A DNA stretch of 64,000 nucleotides from Rhodocyclus tenuis (lineage in GTDB: Bacteria; Pseudomonadota; Gammaproteobacteria; Burkholderiales; Rhodocyclaceae). The notes under the pieces were generated by a model. That model saw only the letters and a list, made by a program, of their open reading frames with translations. It was not told the DNA's origin and did not search any database. The stretch lies in contig NZ_JACIGE010000001.1 of the NCBI RefSeq assembly GCF_014197755.1, forward strand, positions 1 through 64,000. The letters run 5' to 3'. Positions 30,378 through 38,514 of this stretch are shown piece after piece; positions within the stretch are counted from its first letter, which is position 1; every line of letters begins with the position of its first letter. Position numbers and translations under genes: made by a program.

Positions 30378-30442
30378 TGACGAGGCTTTCCGGCCGGCGA
30401 CGATGCGCCGCCACCGAGGTACTGCAGATACGGAAACGCGGA

Positions 30443-30643
30443 TTACGCGTTGGACGGGGTCTCGTCCGCGCCGGCTGCAGCGGAATCGCCCGGGCTGGCG
30501 TCTGCGTCAGCGTCGTCGCCCGTCTCGGCACCGCTCTCGCCAGCCGCCTTGGCGGCGAGTTTCTGCCGGCGCTTCTCTTCCTGCTTGCTCTTCTTCGCCA
30601 GATCCCTCTGGCGTTTTTCGAACTGGTAATTGGGTTTGGCCAA
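30443..30643 (-). CDS. Small basic/acidic protein conserved in betaproteobacteria, TTG start
   Basis: A 66-residue protein read from TTG at 30643 with AAGGAA upstream. The first half is strongly basic (AKPNYQFEKRQRDLAKKSKQ, then EEKRRQKLAAK), the second half acidic and disordered (GDDADADASPGDS). I recall similar KPNYQFEKRQRxLAKKxKQEEK proteins in betaproteobacteria, function unknown. The much longer in-frame extension upstream has no protein-like character. Confidence 0.65.
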   Translation of the reverse strand: MAKPNYQFEKRQRDLAKKSKQEEKRRQKLAAKAAGESGAETGDDADADASPGDSAAAGADETPSNA

Positions 30644-30881
30644 GAGAGTTTCCTTCTGTAGCTGAGCGTTCCATGGGGAACGGTTTAACGGGAGAAAAGC
30701 ATGGGGCGAAGCGGGCGAAAGCGACAATTTCGCCGGCCGCGGGCGAAGTATGCCACCACCGCCCTGGCTGCGCTCGACTGCATGGGAGATGGGCGCCTCC
30801 GCCGTCGCCACGTCCGTCGCCGTGCGCTCGCCACCAGCCCGATGCGGCGAATAGCGACAACGGCGAGCGATGACGGAAAAT

Positions 30882-31181
30882 TCAGTCTGCTGGCGGCAGC
30901 GGCAGGTATTGCGCGCGCTCGCCGAGACAGTCATCGGCACCCGTTGCATAGTCGCGACAGATCTGCGGACGCCGGGAATAGATGGTGCAGCGCATGCTCT
31001 GCCGGTCGAGCGCCGCACACCAGCCGTCGTCCCGCCGGTGCATCACCCAGCCGCCCCAGCGATCCTGGCGAGTGAACGCTGGCGGCACCTCATCGCCGCC
31101 CATCAGCATCACTTCCAGGCGGCAACAGCAGGCTTCGCAGCTGGCGCAACTGACCGGAGAGGTAGCGGCGTCGCCGCTCAC
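30882..31181 (-). CDS. YkgJ-family cysteine cluster protein
   Basis: A 99-residue protein rich in cysteine: CASCEACCCRLEV near the N-terminus, then WCAALD, MRCTIYSRRPQICRDY and DDC. This spacing (CxxCxxCC...C...C-x-IY..RP..CR.F/Y) is the YkgJ zinc- or iron-binding cluster. Molecular function is unknown for the family. Stands alone; the preceding 31182-31458 shows no gene. Confidence 0.85.
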   Translation of the reverse strand: MSGDAATSPVSCASCEACCCRLEVMLMGGDEVPPAFTRQDRWGGWVMHRRDDGWCAALDRQSMRCTIYSRRPQICRDYATGADDCLGERAQYLPLPPAD

Positions 31182-31458
31182 CGGAGTTCACCTCTGGCAC
31201 GGCAGCCGCCGCCGGGCAGCGGCAAGGCTGGCGACGCAGCAAGGCGGTAGCGACGGGGGACAGGATTCATGCGGGCGACACTCCAACGGTATTTCGCAAC
31301 GCGGGACTTCATGCGGCGAGCCTGCAACTGGGAAAAAGACTCGCCAGCTTACTCCGGACTCGACGCGTCGCGCCGGCAAGCGCTGCCTTGCGCCCGCAGC
31401 ACGACGGCGCGACGCCGACAGGCGAGGCCGATACACTGCTGCGGCGCGCAGCAATTGC

Positions 31459-31989
31459 TCATTTACTGAACAAGCGCGCTGGCAACATTCCCTTCCAGGC
31501 ACCGTCACGCCGACTGGCAATCTTGAGCGCGCCGAGCAGGTGCAGGCCGATCAGCGCGGCGCAAGCCCAGACGAGAGCGACGTGCAATTGCTTGCCGACG
31601 GCGTTGCTTGCTGCGTCAGGCGCGCTGATGCGCGGCAGCTCGACGCCGAAGAAGCTGATCGCATACGGCGTGAAGGCAGATGCCAAGTAGCCGGCCAGCG
31701 GCGCGGCAAGCAGCAGGAAATAGAGCGCATGCTGGCTGGCACGGGCCAGCCAGCCTTCCCAGCCTGCGGCACCGGCAGGTGGGCGGTGCGTGCTGCGCCA
31801 GGCGAGGCGGACCACTACCAGCAACAAGCTCAGGAGGCCAAGCGACTTGTGCAGCGCATAGGCCGCGCTGCGCTCGGCGCCCTTGGGCAGATCGGTCATC
31901 GTCCAGCCGAGCCAGAACAGCCAGACGACGATGATCGCCTGCAGCCAGTGCAGCAGGACCGCGGGGCGTGTGTAAGTGCTGCCACTCAC
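31459..31989 (-). CDS. Cytochrome b561
   Basis: A 176-residue integral membrane cytochrome with four hydrophobic helices. Candidate heme-ligand histidines are in LLHWLQ, YALHKSLGLL, QHALYFLLL and IGLHLLGAL. It is the b561-domain type that passes electrons between periplasmic carriers and quinone. The GTG start at 31989 overlaps the stop of the 52-residue gene before it (GTGA), and GGAGGG lies upstream. It follows a PedF-like cytochrome c in the same operon under a consensus sigma-54 promoter, suggesting a branch of the alcohol-oxidation electron path. Confidence 0.88.
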   Translation of the reverse strand: MSGSTYTRPAVLLHWLQAIIVVWLFWLGWTMTDLPKGAERSAAYALHKSLGLLSLLLVVVRLAWRSTHRPPAGAAGWEGWLARASQHALYFLLLAAPLAGYLASAFTPYAISFFGVELPRISAPDAASNAVGKQLHVALVWACAALIGLHLLGALKIASRRDGAWKGMLPARLFSK

Positions 31990-32144
31990 TGGATGGGGCC
32001 CTCCCCAGGCAATTCGTCGACCATGATCACGGCGTAGCGCTTCAGCCCGAGCGCATGCAACAGCCCGGCGCAGCCCGAACGCCCGCAGGCGTGGCCGCGA
32101 GAGCGCGCGCCGATGACGGCAATGCGCCCGGGGTCGGCGATCAC
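31986..32144 (-). CDS. 52-residue linker ORF between cytochrome c and cytochrome b561
   Basis: GTG-started frame whose start overlaps the cytochrome c stop (GTGA) and whose stop overlaps the cytochrome b561 start (GTGA), so all three are translationally chained. It begins MIADPGRIAVIGARSRGHAC and ends MVDELPGEGPIQ. The opening looks like a Rossmann-type strand-loop (RIAVIGARSRG), with Cys at about residues 20 and 25. I do not recognise a family. The tight double overlap is the main argument that it is translated. Confidence 0.5.
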   Translation of the reverse strand: MIADPGRIAVIGARSRGHACGRSGCAGLLHALGLKRYAVIMVDELPGEGPIQ

Positions 32145-32569
32145 TCCTGATGCACGCTCTCAAGCCAGCTGCGGATCGACCACATCGCCTCCTGGCTGAG
32201 CGTGCCTTCGAACGGCGGCATGTAGACGCGGCCATCGCGCACCGAGCCCTTGCGAATTCGCTGCAGGAAGATTTCATCGCCCTCGTCGCCAAGCGGCAGG
32301 TAGCGCAGATCGGGCGCGATGCCGCCGGAGACGGCGCCAAGACCGTGGCAGCGCGCGCAATTCTGGTTGAATGCCGAGTCGCCGATGCGCAGCGCCGTCT
32401 TGTTCTGGCGATACGGATTACTCGTCTGCCAGGTGGTGCCGAGGGTTTTCAGACCTGTCGTGACGACGGGCTGCGGCACGACGTCGCCGTGGGCAAAAGC
32501 CTCGATTGCGCCGCAACAGAGAATGAACGATGCGGCGAACGATGCCAGGTGTCGGGCGGATTGCTTCAC
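32141..32569 (-). CDS. pedF: Cytochrome c-550, PedF-like
   Basis: A 142-residue exported class I cytochrome c. GTG start at 32569 preceded by AAGGAG; signal peptide (residues about 5-26); mature protein starts HGDVVPQPVVTTGL. Heme motif CARCH in NQNCARCHGLGAVSGG, probable axial Met in VYMPPFEG. Sequence pattern matches the cytochrome c-550 (PedF) that takes electrons from PQQ-dependent alcohol dehydrogenase. A second PedF-like gene lies at 39382-39843 inside the dehydrogenase operon. This copy is instead the first gene of an operon with a small ORF and cytochrome b561 under a sigma-54 promoter. Confidence 0.88.
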   Translation of the reverse strand: MKQSARHLASFAASFILCCGAIEAFAHGDVVPQPVVTTGLKTLGTTWQTSNPYRQNKTALRIGDSAFNQNCARCHGLGAVSGGIAPDLRYLPLGDEGDEIFLQRIRKGSVRDGRVYMPPFEGTLSQEAMWSIRSWLESVHQE

Positions 32570-32618
32570 AGTGTCTCCTTGGTTGAATGCCTGTGCCGGC
32601 ATCTGTGCGCCTGCTTTC

Positions 32619-32634
32619 TGCAAAGCCTGTGCCA
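32619..32634 (-). promoter_or_regulatory. Consensus sigma-54 promoter for cytochrome c / b561 operon
   Basis: Minus strand reads TGGCACAGGCTTTGCA: GG and GC are separated by exactly 10 bp and both -24 and -12 boxes match consensus. It lies 50 nt upstream of the cytochrome c start. Confidence 0.85.
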
Positions 32635-32685
32635 GTACCGCATCAACCTGCGCTCAGGCTGACATGCCGGCGAAAGTTCGAGTCA

Positions 32686-32701
32686 TGGCACGCTGCTTGC
32701 T
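32686..32701 (+). promoter_or_regulatory. Consensus sigma-54 promoter for the enhancer-binding protein gene
   Basis: TGGCACGCTGCTTGCT has perfect -24 (TGGCAC) and -12 (TTGCT) boxes with 10 bp between GG and GC. It lies 100 nt upstream of the activator's ATG and points away from the minus-strand sigma-54 promoter 51 bp away, implying shared control and autoactivation. Confidence 0.85.
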
Positions 32702-32800
32702 GAAACCGGCACCGCCATGCCCGGCGCATTGCTAAGAAAAAGGGCAGGTGTTAGTTTCTGGAACAACAACAACAAAAACGCCAAGCCCCGGAGGAGAAGC

Positions 32801-34783
32801 ATGGAGACAGCCCACCTGCTGACCGACAACCACGGTCATCGACTGCAACAGGCAAGAGAGCTATTTTTTGCGCACGACGCGCTGCCCGAGGGCCTGCTGC
32901 CGCCCCTGATCGCACACTCCTGGCAGCGCTGCCGACGCTTCGGCCTGAGCGAGATCGAGCAGCGCGTTCCCGGCGAGTCGCTCGACCGCATCGCGCTGAA
33001 AACCGAGCTCGAACGCAATCGCACGCTGCTGCTGCAGAGCCGGCCGATCATGGAGCACGTCTACGAGCAGATTCGCGACTCGGGCAGCATGGTCATCCTG
33101 GCCGACGCCAACGGCCTGCTGCTCGAGACGATCGGCGATGCCGATTTTGTCAGTCGAGCCGACCGCGTTTCGCTGGTCGCCGGCGCATCGTGGGACGAAA
33201 ACCTGCGCGGCACCAACGCCATCGGCACGGCGCTCTACGAAGAAAGTGCCGTTGCCGTTCTCGGCGCCGAGCACTTCCTCCAGCACAACGGCCTGCTCAC
33301 CTGCTGTGCCAGCCCGATCTTCGGGCCTGACGGCCGGCCGATCGGCGTCCTCGACATCTCCGGCGACAGTCGCAGCCGGCAGCGGCACACGCTCGGTCTG
33401 GCGCGACTGTCGGCGTCGATCGTCGAAAAACGCCTGTTCGAGGCGGTACACACCAACGACATCCTGGTCTGCTTCCATCACCATGCGGATTATCTGGGCA
33501 GTCCGAAGGAAGGCATTGCCGCCGTTTCTGCCGATGGCCAGGTCATCGCAATCAATCGCAACGGGACCGAACTGCTCGGCATCCGCCAGGTTGACGCGGT
33601 GCGCCGTGATTTTTCGATCGTCTTCGAAAACAGCCTCGCGCCGCTCGTCGATCGCCTGCGCCACAAGCCGCGCAGCAGTTGCCAGGTCCGCGTCAATGGC
33701 CGCAACCTGCACCTGCAGTTGCGCGGCGAGTTGCCGGCGCTGGCGATTGCCGGCCGGGTCTATGACGAGTTGCCGGCGCAGCGCACGCAGCGCCGAACGG
33801 AAGCAATTGCGACAACGCCGACCAAGGCAAACTTGACGCTCGACACGCTGAACACCGGCGACATGCGCCTGCAGGCGGCGATCGACCGCGCCCGGCGCAT
33901 CCTGGGCCGCGACATCCCGATCCTGATCCAGGGCGAATCGGGCGCCGGCAAGGAAATGTTCGCCAGCGCCTTCCACGCCAGCGGCCCGCGTCGCGACGCA
34001 CCTTTCGTCGCGCTCAACTGTGCATCGATCCCGGAAACGCTGATCGAGTCCGAGTTGTTCGGCTATCAGGGCGGCGCCTTCACCGGCGCACGCAAGGAAG
34101 GGGCACCAGGCAAGATCCTGCAGGCGCATGGCGGCACGCTGTTCCTCGATGAAATCGGCGACATGCCGCTCAACCTGCAGGCGCGGCTGCTGCGCGTGCT
34201 GCAGGAACGCTGCGTGACGCCGCTCGGCAGCACGCGCGCACTTCAGGTCGACATCTCGCTGGTCTGTGCCACCCACCGCAAACTGCGCGAGGAAGTCGCA
34301 CGCGGCGCTTTCCGCGAAGATCTCTACTATCGTCTGAACGGTCTGGCCGTCACCCTGCCGCCGCTGCGCGAGCGGACCGACATCCGCATCCTTGTCGACA
34401 AGATCGCCACCGCGGAAGCCGGGACGGCGATGGACGCGCCGCGCTTTTCCGAAGCGGCGCTGCAAACGATCGAGGCCTATCATTGGCCGGGCAACATCCG
34501 CCAGCTGTTCAACGCCATCCGCGTCGCCATCGCGCTGCTTGACGAAGGCGAGACGCTGATCGAAGAAAGACACCTGCCCGAGGAACTGTTCGAGAGCAAG
34601 GCCGACTCGCCTGCCTCGCGCGACGAGTCCGGTGCGCCGGCCATGCCCGACGGCAGCCTCGAGGAAATCGGCCGCCACGTTGCCCAGCGCACGCTCGCCA
34701 CCGTCGGTGGCAACATTTCGGCAGCGGCGCGGCAGCTTGGCATCAGCCGCAATACGCTCTATCGCAAACTTGGCCGCCTGTAA
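32801..34783 (+). CDS. Sigma-54-dependent activator, AcoR-type (GAF-AAA-Fis)
   Basis: A 660-residue enhancer-binding protein; ATG at 32801 chosen for its GAGGAGA ribosome-binding site. Order: N-terminal GAF sensor (about 60-230), PAS-like linker (about 240-340), AAA+ domain (about 365-590) and Fis-type HTH (about 620-658). The AAA+ part has Walker A GESGAGKE, sigma-54 contact loop GAFTGA, Walker B LFLDEIGD and the arginine-finger region. AcoR-type proteins respond to small carbon metabolites such as acetoin or alcohol-derived aldehydes. Lying between the cytochrome operon and the PQQ-dehydrogenase operon, it probably controls alcohol oxidation and the aldehyde dehydrogenase at 45459; the effector is unknown. 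Confidence 0.92.
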   Translation: METAHLLTDNHGHRLQQARELFFAHDALPEGLLPPLIAHSWQRCRRFGLSEIEQRVPGESLDRIALKTELERNRTLLLQSRPIMEHVYEQIRDSGSMVILADANGLLLETIGDADFVSRADRVSLVAGASWDENLRGTNAIGTALYEESAVAVLGAEHFLQHNGLLTCCASPIFGPDGRPIGVLDISGDSRSRQRHTLGLARLSASIVEKRLFEAVHTNDILVCFHHHADYLGSPKEGIAAVSADGQVIAINRNGTELLGIRQVDAVRRDFSIVFENSLAPLVDRLRHKPRSSCQVRVNGRNLHLQLRGELPALAIAGRVYDELPAQRTQRRTEAIATTPTKANLTLDTLNTGDMRLQAAIDRARRILGRDIPILIQGESGAGKEMFASAFHASGPRRDAPFVALNCASIPETLIESELFGYQGGAFTGARKEGAPGKILQAHGGTLFLDEIGDMPLNLQARLLRVLQERCVTPLGSTRALQVDISLVCATHRKLREEVARGAFREDLYYRLNGLAVTLPPLRERTDIRILVDKIATAEAGTAMDAPRFSEAALQTIEAYHWPGNIRQLFNAIRVAIALLDEGETLIEERHLPEELFESKADSPASRDESGAPAMPDGSLEEIGRHVAQRTLATVGGNISAAARQLGISRNTLYRKLGRL

Positions 34784-34798
34784 GCGCAGTGCGGCGGC

Positions 34799-35302
34799 TT
34801 ACTGCGCCGGCGGCCCACCGCGCTGACGCAGCGCCTCGCCAACCTGATCGAGCAAGCGGCGCAGCAGGCGCCCGGCCGCCAGCCGGCCGGCGCTCGCCTG
34901 CCCCGGCGAGCGATAGACCAGCGTCACCACGGCAGCCTCGCCACGGGGTACGAAAACAGCAATCGACATCGGGCAGAGCGCAATCTGTTCGGGATCTTCG
35001 CCGAGCATCTGCCAGGCGAGCGCGCTGCTGCAGAACTGCACGATCTCGGCCTCGGCAAAAGGGCTGCCGACGCGACCGAAAGCCGGTGCGGTGCGTTCGA
35101 GCATGGCGTTGAAGGGGATCACCTCCCTGACGCGCAGCCCTTCGGCCTCGATGCTCTCGACCAGCAACTCGTGCACCGTCCGGAAATCGGTACCCGCCAG
35201 TCGCTCGGCGACGACGTCTTCGGCCGCCGCGGCGACACCGCTCAGGCAGCAGGCGAGCGCCAGCAGTCGACGGCGCCAGCGCTTGCCGCGATCAGAAGGC
35301 AT
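34799..35302 (-). CDS. Exported DUF302 protein
   Basis: A 167-residue protein with signal peptide (RRLLALACCLSGVAAAAE). The body matches the DUF302 pattern: VHELLVESIEAEGLRVREVIPFN, then the short core ending QIALCPMSIAVF. Last gene of the minus-strand PQQ-dehydrogenase operon, overlapping the TonB-receptor stop. Similar DUF302 proteins accompany quinoprotein dehydrogenase loci; function unknown. A GTG at 35311 is an alternative start. Confidence 0.78.
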   Translation of the reverse strand: MPSDRGKRWRRRLLALACCLSGVAAAAEDVVAERLAGTDFRTVHELLVESIEAEGLRVREVIPFNAMLERTAPAFGRVGSPFAEAEIVQFCSSALAWQMLGEDPEQIALCPMSIAVFVPRGEAAVVTLVYRSPGQASAGRLAAGRLLRRLLDQVGEALRQRGGPPAQ

Positions 35303-37454
35303 AGACCGCACTGACGCCGGCGAGCCAGTTGCGCCCCGGTGCGGCTTCGTAATAGCGGCCGTTGCTGTCGCCGACGATGACCGAGCCGACGTATTGCCGA
35401 TCGAAGATATTGTTCAGACGGACGAAAGTCGCGAGCTTGAGCGGACCGAAGCGGCGGTCGATGCCGGCACGCAGGTTGGCGATGGCGTAGCCCGGCGCCG
35501 CCTGATCGGTATTGGTGTCCTCGACGTACACCTTGCCGCGCGCGATCGCCTCGATGCCGGCGTGGAAACCGCCTGCTCCATCCTTCCACACCAGCTCGCC
35601 AAACAGGTTCTGCGCCGCGACGCCGGGCAGACGATTGCCGGCGTTGACCGTCCGGGTGACGGCCGGCGTTCCGCTCTGGAAGCTGAACGAATCGTCGTAG
35701 CGCGCATCGAGCCAGGTATAGGCGACGCGACTGTTCAGATCGTCGGCCCAGTGACTGTCGAGTGCCAGTTCGATCCCCTGGCGCGTCGTCGGGCCGGCGT
35801 TCTGGTAGGCCGTGCGCCCACCGGTGCTGGAAAGAACAACCAGTTCGTTGTCGGTGCTGATCCGGAAAAGCGCCAGGTCGAGGCGGCTATGGTTGCCTAG
35901 CATCGCCTTGATACCGGTCTCGAAGTGCGTGCTGGTCGAAGGCGTGAGTGCCAGGTTCAACGCGCCGCCACCGCCCGAATAGAACATCTCGTTGAAGGTC
36001 GGCGCCTCGAAGCCGCGCGCCGCGCTGGCATAGAGATTGACGGCCTCATCCAGACGGTAGAGTGCTGCCAGCGTCGGCGTCGTCTTGTCGTAGCTGACGC
36101 GGCCGCTGTCGTCACCGTTGGCGAGGTAGTTGTCGTCGACCTTGAAGGCGAGATGGCTATGGCGCAGACCACCGCTCAAGGTCCACCGTTCGCCCTGCCA
36201 TTCGCTCTGCAGATACTGGTCGAAGCTCGCCACCCGGTCCCGCTCCTGGCGACGCAGCGCGCCCTTGACACCGCAGACGTTGGCGACACAGTTGGCCGGC
36301 GCGCCGCTGCCGATGAAGTTTTCGTAGCCGCGCCGGTCGTCGCTTGACTGCTCGTAGTCGAAGCCAAGCGTCGTCGTCAGCCGGCCACCAGCGAGCGCCT
36401 GACGACCGATCCAGCGCGCCGACAGTCCGCTGAAATCGCGGTCGAAATCGATGATGCCGCCGGCGTGTGCGGGGTTGGACTGGGCACCGACCGGAATCGA
36501 CTGGTACTGAATGGTCGAGCGTTGTCCGGCATAGGCCGACAGCTGCAGGGTGTTGTCGCCGAAGCGGTGTTCGTAGTTCAGTCCACCCTGTGTGTGCTCG
36601 ATCGTCTTGCGCGTGTTGTAGGCGAGCGCCGGATAATTGTTGAGTGTTGCATCCCAGGCGACACTCCTCGGGTTGGTCTGGAATTCGCGCCACTGCACAC
36701 CCTGCGGATCATCAGCCTGCTGCCGGAAACTGTTGGCGACGAAGCTCAGCTTGCCGTCGCTGCTCGGCCGGAAAGTCAGCTTGAGCAGGCTCTGGTCGCG
36801 GCTGGCCGCACTGTGCTCGCGGTAGCCGTCGCTGGCAAAGTGCGAGGTGTCGATGACGTAGCCGACGCCGCCAGTTTCGCCCTGCGCGGAGAGGTCGCTC
36901 TTCTGCGTTCCGTAGCTGCCGGCGACGAAGCTGCTGCTGATGCTCGGCGCCCCCTTGCCGTCAGGCGTGAACAGCTGGATGACACCACCGGCGTGGTTGC
37001 CATAGATCGCCGACAGCGGCCCGCGCATGACCTCGATGCGCTCGGCACGGTCGAGGTTGAAGGTTGCCGCCTGCCCCTGACCGTCGGGCATCGACGCCGG
37101 AATGCCGTCGGCAATCAGGCGAACGCCACGCACGCCGAAAGCGGAACGCGCGCCGAAACCGCGCGACGATATCTGCAGATCCTGTGCGTAATTCTGGCGG
37201 TTCTGCACGCTGATCCCCGGCACGCTGGCAAGTGCTTCCGAAGCATTGACGCGCGGCTGATCGGCGCTGATCGCATCGGCAGCGACAACGGTCAGCGCCG
37301 CCGGCAGGTCGAAGCTGCTGTGCTCGACACGGCTGCCGGTGACGACCACCGGATCCAGATCCAGGTCGAGGTCGGCGGCCAAGGCAGCACCGCCGGGAAA
37401 GGAAACTGCCAGGACCAGCGACAGGCAGCAGCGGGGGCGCAGGGCAAGGAACAT
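35292..37454 (-). CDS. TonB-dependent outer-membrane receptor
   Basis: A 720-residue protein; ATG at 37454 follows AGAGGAG. Signal peptide (about 1-27), then a TonB-box-like PVVVTGSR, plug domain (about 45-165: GISVQNRQNYAQDLQISSRG, with IEVMRGPLSAIYGNHAGGVI) and a C-terminal beta-barrel ending in aromatic Phe (VSAVYAF). The substrate is unknown. TonB receptors inside PQQ-dehydrogenase operons are thought to import PQQ or a metal complex. The barrel loop pair CVANVC may form a disulfide. Confidence 0.92.
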   Translation of the reverse strand: MFLALRPRCCLSLVLAVSFPGGAALAADLDLDLDPVVVTGSRVEHSSFDLPAALTVVAADAISADQPRVNASEALASVPGISVQNRQNYAQDLQISSRGFGARSAFGVRGVRLIADGIPASMPDGQGQAATFNLDRAERIEVMRGPLSAIYGNHAGGVIQLFTPDGKGAPSISSSFVAGSYGTQKSDLSAQGETGGVGYVIDTSHFASDGYREHSAASRDQSLLKLTFRPSSDGKLSFVANSFRQQADDPQGVQWREFQTNPRSVAWDATLNNYPALAYNTRKTIEHTQGGLNYEHRFGDNTLQLSAYAGQRSTIQYQSIPVGAQSNPAHAGGIIDFDRDFSGLSARWIGRQALAGGRLTTTLGFDYEQSSDDRRGYENFIGSGAPANCVANVCGVKGALRRQERDRVASFDQYLQSEWQGERWTLSGGLRHSHLAFKVDDNYLANGDDSGRVSYDKTTPTLAALYRLDEAVNLYASAARGFEAPTFNEMFYSGGGGALNLALTPSTSTHFETGIKAMLGNHSRLDLALFRISTDNELVVLSSTGGRTAYQNAGPTTRQGIELALDSHWADDLNSRVAYTWLDARYDDSFSFQSGTPAVTRTVNAGNRLPGVAAQNLFGELVWKDGAGGFHAGIEAIARGKVYVEDTNTDQAAPGYAIANLRAGIDRRFGPLKLATFVRLNNIFDRQYVGSVIVGDSNGRYYEAAPGRNWLAGVSAVYAF

Positions 37455-37563
37455 GGCACTCCTCTGGATGACGGGCGGGCAAAGCTCGGCAGCTGCGCCG
37501 GGAGCTGATGGACGGGCGGCGGGCGGCACTGGTGCAGTGGCGGCCGCTGCCGCCCGCCGCCAA

Positions 37564-38514
37564 TCAATGGGCATGATCCAGCGCCTGCTTTTCAGCCGCC
37601 GGAAAGAGGTGACCGACCGAACGCCGGTATTCGCTGGCGGCCACCGGCAGCGCGACAAAGGCGGCGGGCAGCGCTCGCGTCAACACCTCGTTCATGTCGA
37701 GACCGGCCTCGGCTGCCTCGCGCAAGCTCGCCTGCAGCCAGGAAAGCCAGGCGCGCGTCTGCCGGATCGGCGAAGCATCGCGGCTGATCGCGCCGTGTCC
37801 CGGGACCAGCGCGACGAAACCCGGGCTGTCGCTGAGCGCCTCAAGTTCGTCAAGGGCCTTGAACCAGACGTCGATATCGGCGTGCGGCGTCGTCGGCGCG
37901 CGGCCGTTGAAGACGAGGTCGCCGGCGAAGAGCACGCCGCTCGTCTCGTCGTAGACCGCGAGGTCGGCGCCGGTATGGCCGGCGAGCGCGATCAGGCGCA
38001 AGGAACGGCCGGCGACATCAAGCCTGCCGGCACGCAGCGTCGTCGTCGGCAGCAGTGGCTCGGTGCCCTTCATCCAGTCGCCGCACAGGCGATAGAGGTT
38101 TTCGGCGAAGGCATCGCCGTCGCTGGCAATCGCCTGCACGGTACCGGGCAGTGCGCCGATCGGCCGATCGGCGAAAGCCTGGTTGCCGAGAAAGTGGTCG
38201 GGATGGTGGTGCGTATTGATCAGCAGGACGACCGGCAGCGCCGACACGCTGGCGATCACCTCGCGCATCTGCCGGCCATAGCGCAGCGACGGGCCGGAGT
38301 CGATGACGACGATGCCGTCGCGACCGACGATGAAGCCGGTATTGACGATGTTGCCGCCGTTGAGCGTATCGAAGTCCTCGTCGCGGCCGATAAAGGCGTA
38401 AGCGTCGGGAGCAACGTTACGCGCCTGCAGCGCATAGTCGAAGTCGCCCGCCGGCGCCGCCCCCGGGAGGGCCAGCGCACAGCAGACGAGACCGGCGCAA
38501 AGCCAGCGGATCAC
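37564..38514 (-). CDS. Quinoprotein relay system zinc metallohydrolase (MBL fold)
   Basis: A 316-residue exported metallo-beta-lactamase-fold protein; GTG start at 38514 overlaps the stop of the SoxYZ-like gene. Signal peptide about 1-22. Zinc motif NTHHHPDH near residue 100, then a GHTGAD histidine, GDLVFNG aspartate and PGHG histidine complete the binuclear site. This family is repeatedly found with PQQ dehydrogenases and a SoxYZ-like carrier, as here. The reaction is undetermined; hydrolysis of a thiol-linked intermediate on the carrier is a reasonable inference. Confidence 0.9.
   Translation of the reverse strand: MIRWLCAGLVCCALALPGAAPAGDFDYALQARNVAPDAYAFIGRDEDFDTLNGGNIVNTGFIVGRDGIVVIDSGPSLRYGRQMREVIASVSALPVVLLINTHHHPDHFLGNQAFADRPIGALPGTVQAIASDGDAFAENLYRLCGDWMKGTEPLLPTTTLRAGRLDVAGRSLRLIALAGHTGADLAVYDETSGVLFAGDLVFNGRAPTTPHADIDVWFKALDELEALSDSPGFVALVPGHGAISRDASPIRQTRAWLSWLQASLREAAEAGLDMNEVLTRALPAAFVALPVAASEYRRSVGHLFPAAEKQALDHAH

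Noticed and set aside
32861-34678. 605-codon minus-strand frame across the sigma-54 activator
   Set aside because: Antisense shadow; the plus strand has all enhancer-binding protein motifs.
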